From: Sorangium aterium
GTDB taxonomy: Bacteria > Myxococcota_A > Polyangia > Polyangiales > Polyangiaceae
Assembly: GCF_028368935.1 (NCBI RefSeq)
Contig: NZ_JAQNDK010000007.1
Coordinates: 518,320-582,319, forward strand
Reading direction: 5' to 3'
Length of the DNA: 64,000 bases
Under the pieces are notes generated by a model. That model saw only the letters and a list, made by a program, of their open reading frames with translations. It searched no databases and was not told the origin of the DNA. The position numbers and the translations under genes are program-made. Numbering within the stretch: position 1 is the stretch's first letter; the number at the start of each line of letters is the position of its first letter. Shown here in pieces: positions 17,342 to 26,042 of this stretch.

Positions 17342-18474
17342 AGCTGAAAACGTCGCGCGTGTGGTTCCTTATGCGGCGCAACGAGGTCGAGGCGGGCACG
17401 GCGAGTCACCTATTTTCGCCCCAGGATGCCTTGGGTCGGAACATGGACCTCGAGACCCTGGGCAGGCTGTGCGCCGAAGCATGGCACGACGACCTGCCCG
17501 AGGCGGACCGCGCATGGGCCGAGGCGCATCGTGAGAAATTCGGGAGGTGGGTCGACGATTCGCGGCCCGAGGCCATCCGCCCGAGGGTGGACGCGGGCTC
17601 TCCCGAGAGCCTCACGGGCAGGTTCGACAAGGAGCCCGCTCCGCCGTGGCCGATGCTGCTCGAAGCCGTCAAGAGCGCGTTTTTTGCGTTCGTCGTCGAC
17701 TTCGGGCAGACGGTCGAGGGCGAGGGCGAGGGCGCGACGGGCGATCCGACAGCGCGCCTCCACCGGACGTCCGTCTGGCGGGCGCTGGCGGTCGACGACG
17801 CCCCCGAGGTGGACCGGCCCTCGGCGCTCCGCGCCTTTCGGAGGGGGTTTCGGCGCGGGCGCCGCGGGCTCCCGAGCTCCATGACGAGGCCCATCGCCCC
17901 GAGGCTGGAGCCTGCGCGGTTCTGGCCGGTGAATACGCTGCTCCATCTCCCTGGGCCGAGCGCGGCGCGCAACCGAGCCCTCTGGGACGCGTCGAGTCAC
18001 TGCACGGATACCAAGGAGTACCGGGCGCTCCTGCAGGAACTGCGCGACCTCTACGCGAGCGCCTGGCGAGACGACGTGCCGGAGGAGGACCGCGAATGGG
18101 CCGAGTCCTACCGCCACTCCTGCATGAACGAGGTCAACCGTCGCCGGCGAGACGCCGTGGCCCAGAGCGCTTACGAGGGCTATCTCCAGAGCAGCGATGG
18201 GCTCTTCGACGGAGAGCCCGCAAGGCCGTGGCCGAACCTGAGAGGCTACGACTCGGACCCATGGCGTGCTCTTGTGGATGCGGTCGAGGACGCGCCCGAA
18301 GGCGAGAGCGAGCTCGCGACCGCCGAGGCGGCAGCGCGCGAATTCTGGGACTCGCTCTACCGGGAGGCCCCGCCGTGGGACAGCGACCCGGCCAAGGTGC
18401 ACTGGCTCGCGGCGGTCCGCGCCGCGCGACGAAAGGGGCTGTCCGGCGATGTTCCGCCGGACGGCGGGGCGTAG
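17338..18474 (+). CDS. Duplicated-domain family protein, copy C (unknown function)
   Basis: 378 aa. Same two-half layout as copies A and B: LCAEAWHDDLPEADRAWAEAHREKF with PPWPMLLEAVKSAFF, a basic joint (LRAFRRGFRRGRRGLPSSM), then LYASAWRDDVPEEDREWAESYRHS with AVAQSAYEGYLQSSDGLFDGEPARPWPNL and the shared ending EAPPWDSDPAKVHWLAAVRAARRKG. Start ATG 17338 is coupled to the lipoprotein stop. The module 16649-18474 is a divergent duplicate of 14250-16042. No known domain is recognised. Confidence 0.8.
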   Translation: MKLKTSRVWFLMRRNEVEAGTASHLFSPQDALGRNMDLETLGRLCAEAWHDDLPEADRAWAEAHREKFGRWVDDSRPEAIRPRVDAGSPESLTGRFDKEPAPPWPMLLEAVKSAFFAFVVDFGQTVEGEGEGATGDPTARLHRTSVWRALAVDDAPEVDRPSALRAFRRGFRRGRRGLPSSMTRPIAPRLEPARFWPVNTLLHLPGPSAARNRALWDASSHCTDTKEYRALLQELRDLYASAWRDDVPEEDREWAESYRHSCMNEVNRRRRDAVAQSAYEGYLQSSDGLFDGEPARPWPNLRGYDSDPWRALVDAVEDAPEGESELATAEAAAREFWDSLYREAPPWDSDPAKVHWLAAVRAARRKGLSGDVPPDGGA

Positions 18475-18590
18475 CGCTCACGGGCTTCCATTTGCCTTTG
18501 GCACGGAACTGCCGCTCCCTCCGCCCCGGGTCTCGACTAAAATAAGTCCCCATGCGCTTCTTTCGTCGCTCCGGTGGGATCGTTTTCTCC

Positions 18591-19190
18591 ATGAAGAGCG
18601 CTCGCGCGCTTGCGCGCGCCGCCGGGGTGCTCGGCGCCGTGCTCTGCGCCGCGTGCGCTGCAGACCCCGAAGCCCCGCCGCCCGAGATCTCGGTCGGCAC
18701 GGTCGACGGCACGGACGCCGTGCTCGCCCTCGTGCGCGGCGAGGGCTCGGTCACGCTCTACGTCCGCGGCGGCGTGAGCAGCTACGCGACCATGACCCGG
18801 TGGTTCGAGGGACCCGAGGAACCGAGCGGCGCGTTCTCGCTCGAGAGCGACGGGTGGACGGCGACCGCCGATGCGGGCGGCGAATCCGGACGGCTGCGCA
18901 CGCCCGAGGGCGCGGAGCTCGCCTTTCGCGCGCGCCCGGCGGCGCTCGACCGCATCGAGGGCCTCTACGCGGCGGTCGACGGCGGCTGCCGCACCGGCGC
19001 CGTCGTCTTCACGCCCGATGACACCGACACGCCCGCGCTCCAGGGCACCTGGTGCGGTGCCGGCGATCTCTATGCCCAGGTGACGCCGATACGCCCGCTG
19101 TCGGTGCTCGATCGGCGCGGGATCGAGGTGCAGGTCGAGCTCAGCGGCGCACGGAAGAAGCTGCTCGTGACCCCGCTCGTGCGGCCCTGA
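18591..19190 (+). CDS. Small lipoprotein of unknown function
   Basis: 199 aa from ATG 18591 (MKSARALARAAGVLGAVLCAAC), a signal peptide with lipobox CAAC; ATG 18552 in the same frame is possible but gives a long basic extension. The mature part is beta-rich with three regularly spaced cysteines (GGCRTG, TWCGAG) and alternating charged and hydrophobic residues (SVTLYVRGGVSSYATMTRWFEG). No family is recognised. The upstream 70 bp are duplicated at 16371-16443. It lies 147 bp before the STAND regulator, in a gap filled with CCGCCGC-type degenerate repeats. Confidence 0.7.
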   Translation: MKSARALARAAGVLGAVLCAACAADPEAPPPEISVGTVDGTDAVLALVRGEGSVTLYVRGGVSSYATMTRWFEGPEEPSGAFSLESDGWTATADAGGESGRLRTPEGAELAFRARPAALDRIEGLYAAVDGGCRTGAVVFTPDDTDTPALQGTWCGAGDLYAQVTPIRPLSVLDRRGIEVQVELSGARKKLLVTPLVRP

Positions 19191-19336
19191 GCCCCCGCCG
19201 CATCTCCGCCGTCGCGCCGCATCCCCGCCGCCCCACCGCGCCTCTGCCGTCGTCCCACCGCGCCCGTCCCGACGCAGCCCCGTCGTCCGCCCGCTCTGGC
19301 GTTGAATCCAGCTCCCGTCCGATCGAAGGTCGGCGC

Positions 19337-22072
19337 ATGGCGGACGCAGCTCGGCCGCGGAGGCGGCACCTTGCCCTGCCCGCGTCGCGCTTCATCGGCC
19401 GGGAGGGCGAGCTCGTCGCGATCGCCGGGCTGCTCCGGGGCGGTGAGCGGCTCGTCACCCTCTGGGGCCCGGCCGGCATGGGCAAGACGCGGCTCGCCCT
19501 GGAGCTCGCCAGCCGCTGGGCCGAGGCGCAGGCCGGCGAGGCCGTGTGGCTCTGCGAGCTCACCGCCTGCCGCGACCTGCGCGCCGTCTGCGGCGCGGTC
19601 GCGCGCGCGATCGGGGCGCAGGTCGCGGCAGGGCGCCGGGAAGCGACGCTCGTCGAGCGGATCGGCCGCGCCCTCGCGACCGAGGGGCCGGCGCTGCTCG
19701 TGCTCGACAACCTGGAGCACGTGCTCGAGCAGACCGCGCCGGCCCTCGATGCGTGGGTGCGCGCGGCGCCCGAGCTCCGCTTCCTCGCGACGTCGCGCGA
19801 GCGCACCCGCCTGGCAGGCGAGATCAGCTACGAGCTCGGCCCCCTCGGCCTCCCCGCGGAGGGCTCGACCGAGCGCAGCGCGGCCGTGGCGCTCTTCCTC
19901 GACCGCGCCGCGGCCCACCGCGCTTCCGCGCCGCCGCCGCCGCCCGGCGACGAGCACCTCGCCGACGTCGCCGCGCTGGTGCGGCGGCTCGAGGGCATCC
20001 CGCTCGCGATCGAGCTCGCGGCGGCGCGCGAGGGCGTGCTCGGCGTGCGCGGCCTGCTCGCGCGGCTCGGGAGCCGGCTCGACCTGCTCGCGGGCGCGGC
20101 GCGCGGGAGGGAGGCGCGGCAGGCGACGCTGCGCAGCGCGATCGAGTGGTCGTGGGACCTGCTCGACGACCGCGAGCGACGGGCGCTCGCCTGCTGCTCC
20201 GCCTTCCACGGGCCGTTCACGCTCGCGGCGGCCGCCGCCGTGCTCGCGGAGCCCGACGCCGCCGCGATCGATCGGATCGAGGCGCTGCGCGACAAGTCGC
20301 TGCTCCGCGCGGCGCCCCCGAGGAGCGACGGGGCGACGCGCTTCGCGCTCTACGAGGTGGTGCGAGAGCTCGCCGCCGAGAAGCTCGCCGAGCGCGGGGA
20401 GCGCGAGGCCGCGATCGAGCGGCACGCGGCGTTCTACCTGGGCGCCGGCGAGGCGGCGGCCGCGGACTTCGAGCGGCGGGGCGCGCTCGACGCGCTCAAC
20501 CGCATCGCCGGCGATCTGGAGGAGCTGCTCGCCGTCGCCGAGGGCGCGCTCGCCCCGGCGACGGCGCCTCGCGCCGGCGCCGAGGCGGCGGCCGAGCGCG
20601 CGCTGCGAGCGCTCTGCGCCATCGAGCCCGTGCTCAGCACCCGCGGGCCGTTCGGGGCGCAGCTCGAGCTGCTCGACCGCGCGCTCGCGGCCGCCGAGGC
20701 GCTCGCGGCAGAGCCGCGCGTGGTGGCCCGCGCGCTCGCGGCGCGGGGGCGCGCGCGGCGGCTACGAGGGCTGGCGGAGGCCGCGCTCGAGGACCTCGAG
20801 CGCGCCCGCGCGCAGGCGGCGGCGCTCGGCGCAGAGGCGCTCCTCTCGGGGATCCTCGCGGACCTCGGCGTGCTCCACCACGGCCGGCGCGACATGCAGC
20901 GCGCGCGCGACCACTACGCGCAGGCGCTCGCGCTCCACCGCGCCCTCGGCGACCGCCGCGCCGAGGGGCGGGTGCTCGGCAACCTCGGGGCGCTCCACCA
21001 CGACGAGCGCCGGGAGGCCGAGGCCGCCGCCTACTACGAGCAGGCGATCGGGATCGCGGCGGAGATCGGCGACGGCCGGATGGAGGGCATCTTCTCGACG
21101 AACGCCGGCCTGCTCGAGCAGGAGCGCGGGGCGCCCGCGCAGGCGCGCCGGCGCTACGAGCGCGCCGCCGCGATCCTCGGCGAGGTGGGCGATCTCCGGC
21201 TGCTCGCGATCACGCTCGGCAACCTCGGCGCGCTCCACCACGAGGAGGGGCGCCTCGCCGATGCGCGCGCGTGCCACGGCCGCGCGGTGGGGCTGCTCCG
21301 CGAGGTCGGGGACCGCCGCTCCGAGGGGATCGCCCTCTGCCGCCTCGGGGCGGCGCTCGCGTCGGTCGGCGCGGTGGACGAGGCGCGGCGCGCGATCGAG
21401 CCCGCGGAGCGGCTGCTCGCGCAGCTCGGGGACGAGCCCGACGTGGAGCTCGCGCGGGTGGCGTCCGGCTTCGTCGACCTGGCGCTCGCCCAGGCGGCGC
21501 GCCGCGCGGGGCGGGGCGAGGAGGCGGCGGCGCACGTGGGCGCGGCGCGGCGCAGGAGCGCGCGCGCCAGGGAGGGATCGCCGTCGAGCGCGAGCCGATC
21601 CGACGATGTGCGGCTGCTGCTCCGGATCCTGGAGCGCAGCCTGGCGGCGCTGGGCGGCCTGCCCGAGGCGCGGGCGGAGGGCGAGCTCCTCCTGACCGAG
21701 GGGGCGCGCTTCGTCCGCCCGCCGGGCGGCGGCTGGCACGACCTGCGCGAGCGCCACGCGGCGCGGCGCCTGCTGCACGCGCTGGCCGAGCAGCAGCGGT
21801 CTGCGCCCGGCCGAGGGCTCTCCCTGGCCGCGCTGAAGGAGGTGGGGTGGCCCGGCGAGCGGATCTTGCCGGAGGCGGCGGCGAACCGGATCTACGTGGC
21901 GATGAACCAGCTGCGGAAGCTCGGGATGAAGCCGTGGCTCCGGAGAGACGCAGAGGGGTACTCGCTGGATCCGGCGCTGCCGGTCCACTACGTCGCGGTG
22001 GAGCCGGCCGCGCGGGGAGGGGAGGATTCGCGCGGGGGGGAGACGGGCGAGGGCGGGGGGAAGCGGCGGTAG
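19337..22072 (+). CDS. STAND-type ATPase regulator with TPR repeats and C-terminal winged helix
   Basis: 911 aa. A short basic N-terminus leads to RFIGREGELVAIAGLL and a P-loop GPAGMGKT (44-51). Walker B-like LLVLDNLEHVLEQ is near 120-132, and the NB-ARC sensor region follows (FLATSRERTRLAGE; IPLAIELAAAREGVLG; WDLLDDRERRALACCSAF), as in AfsR/MalT-like STAND proteins. Residues about 505-720 are at least five TPR units (ADLGVLHHGRRDMQRARDHY; GNLGALHHDERREAEAAAYY). The last 90 residues (about 825-880: LSLAALKEVGWPGERI, NQLRKLGMKPWL, GYSLDP) resemble an OmpR/SARP winged helix. Probably a ligand-gated transcription factor. ATG 19337 is chosen because upstream codons are repeat-like. Confidence 0.85.
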   Translation: MADAARPRRRHLALPASRFIGREGELVAIAGLLRGGERLVTLWGPAGMGKTRLALELASRWAEAQAGEAVWLCELTACRDLRAVCGAVARAIGAQVAAGRREATLVERIGRALATEGPALLVLDNLEHVLEQTAPALDAWVRAAPELRFLATSRERTRLAGEISYELGPLGLPAEGSTERSAAVALFLDRAAAHRASAPPPPPGDEHLADVAALVRRLEGIPLAIELAAAREGVLGVRGLLARLGSRLDLLAGAARGREARQATLRSAIEWSWDLLDDRERRALACCSAFHGPFTLAAAAAVLAEPDAAAIDRIEALRDKSLLRAAPPRSDGATRFALYEVVRELAAEKLAERGEREAAIERHAAFYLGAGEAAAADFERRGALDALNRIAGDLEELLAVAEGALAPATAPRAGAEAAAERALRALCAIEPVLSTRGPFGAQLELLDRALAAAEALAAEPRVVARALAARGRARRLRGLAEAALEDLERARAQAAALGAEALLSGILADLGVLHHGRRDMQRARDHYAQALALHRALGDRRAEGRVLGNLGALHHDERREAEAAAYYEQAIGIAAEIGDGRMEGIFSTNAGLLEQERGAPAQARRRYERAAAILGEVGDLRLLAITLGNLGALHHEEGRLADARACHGRAVGLLREVGDRRSEGIALCRLGAALASVGAVDEARRAIEPAERLLAQLGDEPDVELARVASGFVDLALAQAARRAGRGEEAAAHVGAARRRSARAREGSPSSASRSDDVRLLLRILERSLAALGGLPEARAEGELLLTEGARFVRPPGGGWHDLRERHAARRLLHALAEQQRSAPGRGLSLAALKEVGWPGERILPEAAANRIYVAMNQLRKLGMKPWLRRDAEGYSLDPALPVHYVAVEPAARGGEDSRGGETGEGGGKRR

Positions 22073-22088
22073 GGGGCTGCTGCCGGGA

Positions 22089-22212
22089 GCCTGCGGAATG
22101 GATGGGGGAGCAAGCGCGATGGCGCCCGGGAGCGAGCGCGCGAATCGCTTTAAGACGGGATTAAGGAGCGGTCCTGTGGCGGGGACGTAGCCTGTTCGGC
22201 GGAGGTCGCGCC
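22089..22212 (+). promoter_or_regulatory. Duplicated promoter/leader cassette, copy 1
   Basis: From GCCTGCGGAATGG (22089) to the start codon this 124-bp leader is roughly 85% identical to 25918-26042 upstream of the LRR lipoprotein. The best kept parts are GCGCGAATCGCTTTAAGA followed by GGGATTAAGG, GGGGACGTAGCCTG and the ribosome binding site CGGAGGTC. CTTTAA and TTAAGG form a short imperfect dyad around a 7-bp spacer. Probably a shared promoter or operator; the sigma class is not evident. Confidence 0.5.
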
Positions 22213-23823
22213 ATGCGTATCATCGCTTCTGCTCTGCTGCTCCTCGCCCCTGCCATCACCCTCGCCGCATGCGGTGAGATCCGTGTGCCCGAGCCGGAGG
22301 TCAGTTCGAGCAGCGCCCCAAGCGCGGGATCGGGAGGATCCAGCGGCGATGGCGTGGGGGGCGCAGGCGCGGGTGGCGGCGGGGGCGCCGGTGGCGGCGG
22401 GGGCGCTGGTGGCGGCGGAGGCGCCGGTGGCGGTTGGGGCGCCGGTGGCGGCGGAGGCGCGGGTGGGCGCGGAGGCGCGGGTGGCGGCGGAGGCGCGGGG
22501 GGCGGCGGGGGATCGCCGCTAGCGGAGGCCTGGCACCAGCAGATTTCGGGACCCGAGACGGAGGAGGCCGTGGCCCTCGCGATCGATGGCGAGGCAAACG
22601 TCGTCCTGGCCGGCTGGTCGGGGGGAGCAGCCGACTTCGGCGCCGGCGCCACGCCGCGCGTCGGCTCCGCGGACATCTTCGTCGCCACGTATGCAGACGA
22701 CGGCGCCTTGCGCTGGGCCCGGCGCTTCGGCGGCGGCAGCGACGTGATGGCCACGGGGGTCGCGGTCGACGGAAACGACGGCATCGCCGTCATCGGCCAT
22801 TACGCGAACGGTCCGCTCCAGGCCGGCGACCTCGTCCTGGAAGAGCTGGAACGAGACGACCCGCGGACCTCCTCGAGCGACATCTTCGTGCTCGCGCTCG
22901 ATCGGGACGGCGCCCCGCGCTGGATGCACCGCCTGGGCGGCGGCGGCTTCGACTACGGAGGCCGCGTGGCCGTCGGTCCCGGAAACGACGTCGTTGTCGC
23001 CGCTCAAGCCGGGGGCCGCCTTACCCTCGCCAGGTTCGCCGCCGACGGGACGACCCGCTTCGCGACGGACGTGGGAAACCTGAGCGGATCCGTCACGTAC
23101 GCGATCAGCGGGATGGCCGTGGATCTCCACGGCGACATCCTCGTCGCAGGGGCCTTCTCGGACAACGCCGACCTCGGCGGGGGCTCCACCACCGGGCTGA
23201 GAGGCGCTCAGGCCTGGGTGGCGAAGTACTCGGGGGAGGACGGCGCCCACCTCTGGTCGAGGCACTTCGGCACCCCCGAAGACAGTGGTGAAATCAGCGG
23301 CGACGTGGCGAAGGCGCTGATCGTGGACGAGCACGGCGACGTGCTGATCGCCGGTCAGTTCGCGCCGGGCGCTGACCTCGGGGAGGGGCGAATCGACGGT
23401 ATACGGGGCAATTTCCTCATGAAGCTCGCCGGCGAGGACGGCGCGATCCGATGGGCGAACGCGCTCCCGGGCGCACAGTACTTCGGCTCGACCAGCCTCT
23501 CGTTCGCGCCCGACGGCAGGGTCGCGCTCATCATCTCGCTTGCGCCACCCTTCGACTTCTTCGACCTCGGCGGTGGCTCGGTGGACACGCCGGGAACCTA
23601 CATCGCCACCTACGAACCAGGCACCGGGGCGTTCGTCTCGCAGCGGCGGATCGTCGAGCTCGGCGAGGCGATCGGGAACATCAGCCTCGCCGCCTCCGTG
23701 CTCGACGCGAAAGGACACCTGTCGTTCGTAACGAACTTCAGTTTCTCCGTGCCGACCGGCTTCGGCGTCCTCGAGAGCGAGGGCTGGGCGACCGACATCC
23801 TCCTCGCGCACATGCCGCTCTGA
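22213..23823 (+). CDS. Gly-rich lipoprotein with beta-propeller (SBBP-like) repeats
   Basis: 536 aa. Signal peptide MRIIASALLLLAPAITLAAC with lipobox LAAC. Residues about 40-100 are almost pure Gly/Ala (GGGGAG units), a flexible surface linker typical of myxobacterial lipoproteins. The rest is a propeller of repeats such as EEAVALAIDGEANVVLAGWS, DIFVATYADDGALRWARRFGG, AISGMAVDLHGDILVAGAFS and VAKALIVDEHGDVLIAGQFA, matching the SBBP pattern. No enzyme residues are evident; probably a cell-surface binding protein. GGAGG lies 7 nt before ATG 22213. Its signal peptide is a near copy of that of the LRR lipoprotein at 26043. Confidence 0.85.
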   Translation: MRIIASALLLLAPAITLAACGEIRVPEPEVSSSSAPSAGSGGSSGDGVGGAGAGGGGGAGGGGGAGGGGGAGGGWGAGGGGGAGGRGGAGGGGGAGGGGGSPLAEAWHQQISGPETEEAVALAIDGEANVVLAGWSGGAADFGAGATPRVGSADIFVATYADDGALRWARRFGGGSDVMATGVAVDGNDGIAVIGHYANGPLQAGDLVLEELERDDPRTSSSDIFVLALDRDGAPRWMHRLGGGGFDYGGRVAVGPGNDVVVAAQAGGRLTLARFAADGTTRFATDVGNLSGSVTYAISGMAVDLHGDILVAGAFSDNADLGGGSTTGLRGAQAWVAKYSGEDGAHLWSRHFGTPEDSGEISGDVAKALIVDEHGDVLIAGQFAPGADLGEGRIDGIRGNFLMKLAGEDGAIRWANALPGAQYFGSTSLSFAPDGRVALIISLAPPFDFFDLGGGSVDTPGTYIATYEPGTGAFVSQRRIVELGEAIGNISLAASVLDAKGHLSFVTNFSFSVPTGFGVLESEGWATDILLAHMPL

Positions 23824-23926
23824 GACGACGTGTCCTGCTGCGCGGCCCCGGCGCTCTGCTGCGCGGGCCAGGCGCCCCCGCTGCGCGTGCCCGGCGCTTT
23901 CCTGCGCGGCCTCCGCACCCATCCTG

Positions 23927-25424
23927 GTACGGACCGGTGGCCTGGGTAACGGTTCAGACCGGGAGCCTGGGTAGCACCCGGACGGACCGGGAGCTTAGGT
24001 GACACATGTCGTAGAGGACCGGCGACGGAGGAGCGCCGGTGCCCTGGAAAGAGACATGTTCAGTGGACGAGAGGCTTCGATTCATCGCGCAGGTCAACGA
24101 GTCGGACGAGACGTTCGCGGAGCTGTGCCGGCTGTTCGGCATCAGCCGGAAGACGGGGTACAAGTGGGTGGAGCGCTACGAGCAGGCCGGACCGAGCGGG
24201 CTGGAGGAGCGGCGGCCCGTGGCGCGCTCGTTCCCGCATGCGACGCCAGCGGCGCTCATCGACGCGCTGATCGAGCTGCGGAAGGAGCGCCCCACGTGGG
24301 GGCCGAAGAAGCTGCGTGCGCGGCTGGAGAGCCTGGGCGTCGAGGGGCTGCCAGCAACGAGCACCATCGGCGAGTTGCTCAAGAAGCACGGGCTGATCCG
24401 GCCCCGTCGGCGCCGCGTAGTGACGCCGACGACCGCGATGCCGTCGCCGCTGGCTCCAGCCGAGCAGCCGAATGACACGTGGTGCGCCGATTTCAAAGGG
24501 CACTTCGCGCTCGGCGACAGGACGCGCTGCCACCCGCTGACGTTGACGGACCAGGCGTCGCGGTACCTGCTCAAGTGCGAGGGCGTGGCGAAGCCGGACG
24601 AGGCCTCGGTGCGGCCGCACTTCGAGCGCGCGTTCCGCGAGTTCGGGCTGCCGCACCGCATCCGCTCCGATAACGGGCCGCCGTTCGCCACGATTGGCAT
24701 CGGTGGGCTCTCGGCGCTCTCGGTCAGCTGGATCAAGCTCGGCATTCATCCCGAGCGGATCGAGCCCGGTAAGCCGCAGCAGAACGGCCGCCACGAGCGA
24801 ATGCACAAGACGTTGAAGGCGGAGGCGACATCGCCGCCAGAAGCCAACTTGGCAGCGCAGCAGCGCGTCTTCGATCGGTTTCGGCACGAGTACAATGATC
24901 AGCGTCCGCACGAGGCGCTCGGCCAGAGGACGCCGGCTTCGCGCTACACGCCCTCGCGCCGCTCGATGCCGAGCAAGCCCTCGTCGCCGGAGTACCCGGA
25001 CACGATGGCCATTCGACGCCTTGACGACCAAGGACGGATGCTGTTCGGGGGCGCGCAGACCACCGTCTCCTCACTGCTCGCCGGCGAGCCCGTGGGGCTG
25101 ATTCCGAGCGCCGATGACGTCTGGGAGCTGTACTACGGCCCGGTTCTGCTCGCGCAGGTCACCCTGAAGAACAAGGAGCTGAAGCTGGCCAGGGCGCGGT
25201 GACCTGCGCGAACTCACGCCGGATCGTGAGAAGAGGCTCGTGTGTACCGCGACCACGGGGAGCGGTTCGTGTATAGATCCAGGCGGTCCGAGAAAGCGCG
25301 GCGAGCGTGTCGCGCCGACGAGGATCCGGTCCCTGTTTCCAGTCCTCCCGGAGCATGGGCCTGTAGCTCAAGGAAGTGTCACCGCAGCTCCCGGTCAGAA
25401 GTGTTACCAGGGCTCCGCTCGTAC
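23927..25424 (+). mobile_element. IS481-like insertion sequence
   Basis: An element of about 1.5 kb around a single transposase gene. The left terminal sequence GTACGGACCGGTGG...GGTAAC...GACCGGGAGC (from 23927) matches the right end read inward from 25424 (GTACGAGCGG...GGTAAC...GACCGGGAGC). An inner pair GACCGGGAGC-[TTA/TGC]-GGTGACAC is at 23985-24005 and 25376-25396. The left end carries the GACCGGGAGC motif twice. CCTG on both sides (23923-23926; 25426-25429) may be the target duplication. The flanks are parts of one 65-bp repeat family, so the element seems to have landed inside the array. The exact ends are inferred. Confidence 0.65.
24039..25202 (+). CDS. IS481-family transposase
   Basis: 387 aa DDE transposase. 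The N-terminus is a helix-turn-helix (FAELCRLFGISRKTGYKWVERY), followed by an IS481-type linker (GPSGLEERRPVARSFPHAT; RPTWGPKKLRARLE). The rve catalytic core shows D in DTWCADFKGHF, D in PHRIRSDNGPPFAT and E in GRHERMHKTLK, with the family ending YNDQRPHEALGQRTPASRY. It starts at GTG 24039, just inside the left inverted repeat, and ends 170 bp before the right repeat. The frame is intact, so the element may still be mobile. Confidence 0.92.
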   Translation: MPWKETCSVDERLRFIAQVNESDETFAELCRLFGISRKTGYKWVERYEQAGPSGLEERRPVARSFPHATPAALIDALIELRKERPTWGPKKLRARLESLGVEGLPATSTIGELLKKHGLIRPRRRRVVTPTTAMPSPLAPAEQPNDTWCADFKGHFALGDRTRCHPLTLTDQASRYLLKCEGVAKPDEASVRPHFERAFREFGLPHRIRSDNGPPFATIGIGGLSALSVSWIKLGIHPERIEPGKPQQNGRHERMHKTLKAEATSPPEANLAAQQRVFDRFRHEYNDQRPHEALGQRTPASRYTPSRRSMPSKPSSPEYPDTMAIRRLDDQGRMLFGGAQTTVSSLLAGEPVGLIPSADDVWELYYGPVLLAQVTLKNKELKLARAR

Positions 25425-25430
25425 ACCTGC

Positions 25431-25608
25431 GCGCCCTGTTGTGTGTCCTACGTTACGATCGCGCGGGTCCTGCGCGGCCTCCGCACCCATCCTGCGCGCC
25501 CTGTTGTGTGTCCTACGTTACGATCGCGCGGGTCCTGCGCGGCCTCCGCACCCATCCTGCGCGCCCTGTTGTGTGTCCTACGTTACGATCGCGCGGGTCC
25601 TGCGCGGC
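25431..25608. repeat. Tandem 65-bp repeats, 2.7 copies
   Basis: Perfect or near-perfect copies start at 25431, 25496 and 25561 (the last stops at about 25608), each beginning GCGCCCTGTTGTGTG and ending CTCCGCACCCATCCT. A truncated copy (CCTGCGCGGCCTCCGCACCC through CATCCTG, 23901-23926) lies on the other side of the IS element. The 65-bp period is not a codon multiple and is not coding. More degenerate CTGCGCG-type repeats of about 21 bp stand at 23835-23915. Confidence 0.8.
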
Positions 25609-25917
25609 CCGCTGCCCCTCCTGCGCCGCCTCAGCGCCCTCCCGCGCGTCCGACGTGCCCTCCTGCGCACGCATCAACGTGAGCTACGCAACGTTTCCCC
25701 CTCCTGCGCATGCCTCCGTGGGATCCATGGTGCGCCTCGCGACGGGAGCGCCGCGCTCTCCCCTCTGGCCAGAGAGCGCAGGGTGGACCGATACGCTTGT
25801 CGATCATCCGCCCTTCCGTCCGGAGGGGCGCATATCCCGACAAGGAGGCAACATTTCCGAACGCGACGGAGACATCGGCCCATCCCCCACCTCGCCCCGC
25901 GAACACCCTCTCTGCGG
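25609..25917. other. Intergenic stretch after the 65-bp repeats
   Basis: About 310 bp without a convincing gene. It begins with degenerate CCTGCGC-type repeats and continues with unremarkable GC-rich sequence up to the duplicated leader cassette at 25918. Confidence 0.4.
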
Positions 25918-26042
25918 GCCTGCGGAATGGATGGGAGGGTAAGGGCGATGGCGCCGCGGGAAGGAGCGCGCGAATCGCTTTAAGATGGGATTAAGGGGCG
26001 ATCCTTGGGTGGGGACGTAGCCTGCTGCGCGGAGGTCACGCC
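25918..26042 (+). promoter_or_regulatory. Duplicated promoter/leader cassette, copy 2
   Basis: The 125 bp before the LRR lipoprotein gene repeat those before the propeller lipoprotein (22089-22212) with about 85% identity, including GCGCGAATCGCTTTAAGA, GGGATTAAGG, GGGGACGTAGCCTG and GCGGAGGTC. The similarity continues through the signal-peptide codons to about 26105 and then stops. The two genes are therefore likely to be co-regulated. Confidence 0.5.

Noticed and set aside
19546..22164. 872-aa plus-strand frame overlapping the STAND gene
   Set aside because: Composed almost only of Arg/Ala/Gly/Pro; the overlapping frame has P-loop and TPR motifs.
25357..25370. tRNA gene 5' end (GGGCCTGTAGCTCA, like tRNA-Ile/Ala)
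   Set aside because: Only 14 nt match; the D-loop, anticodon and T-arm sequence do not follow, and the IS right end begins at once.
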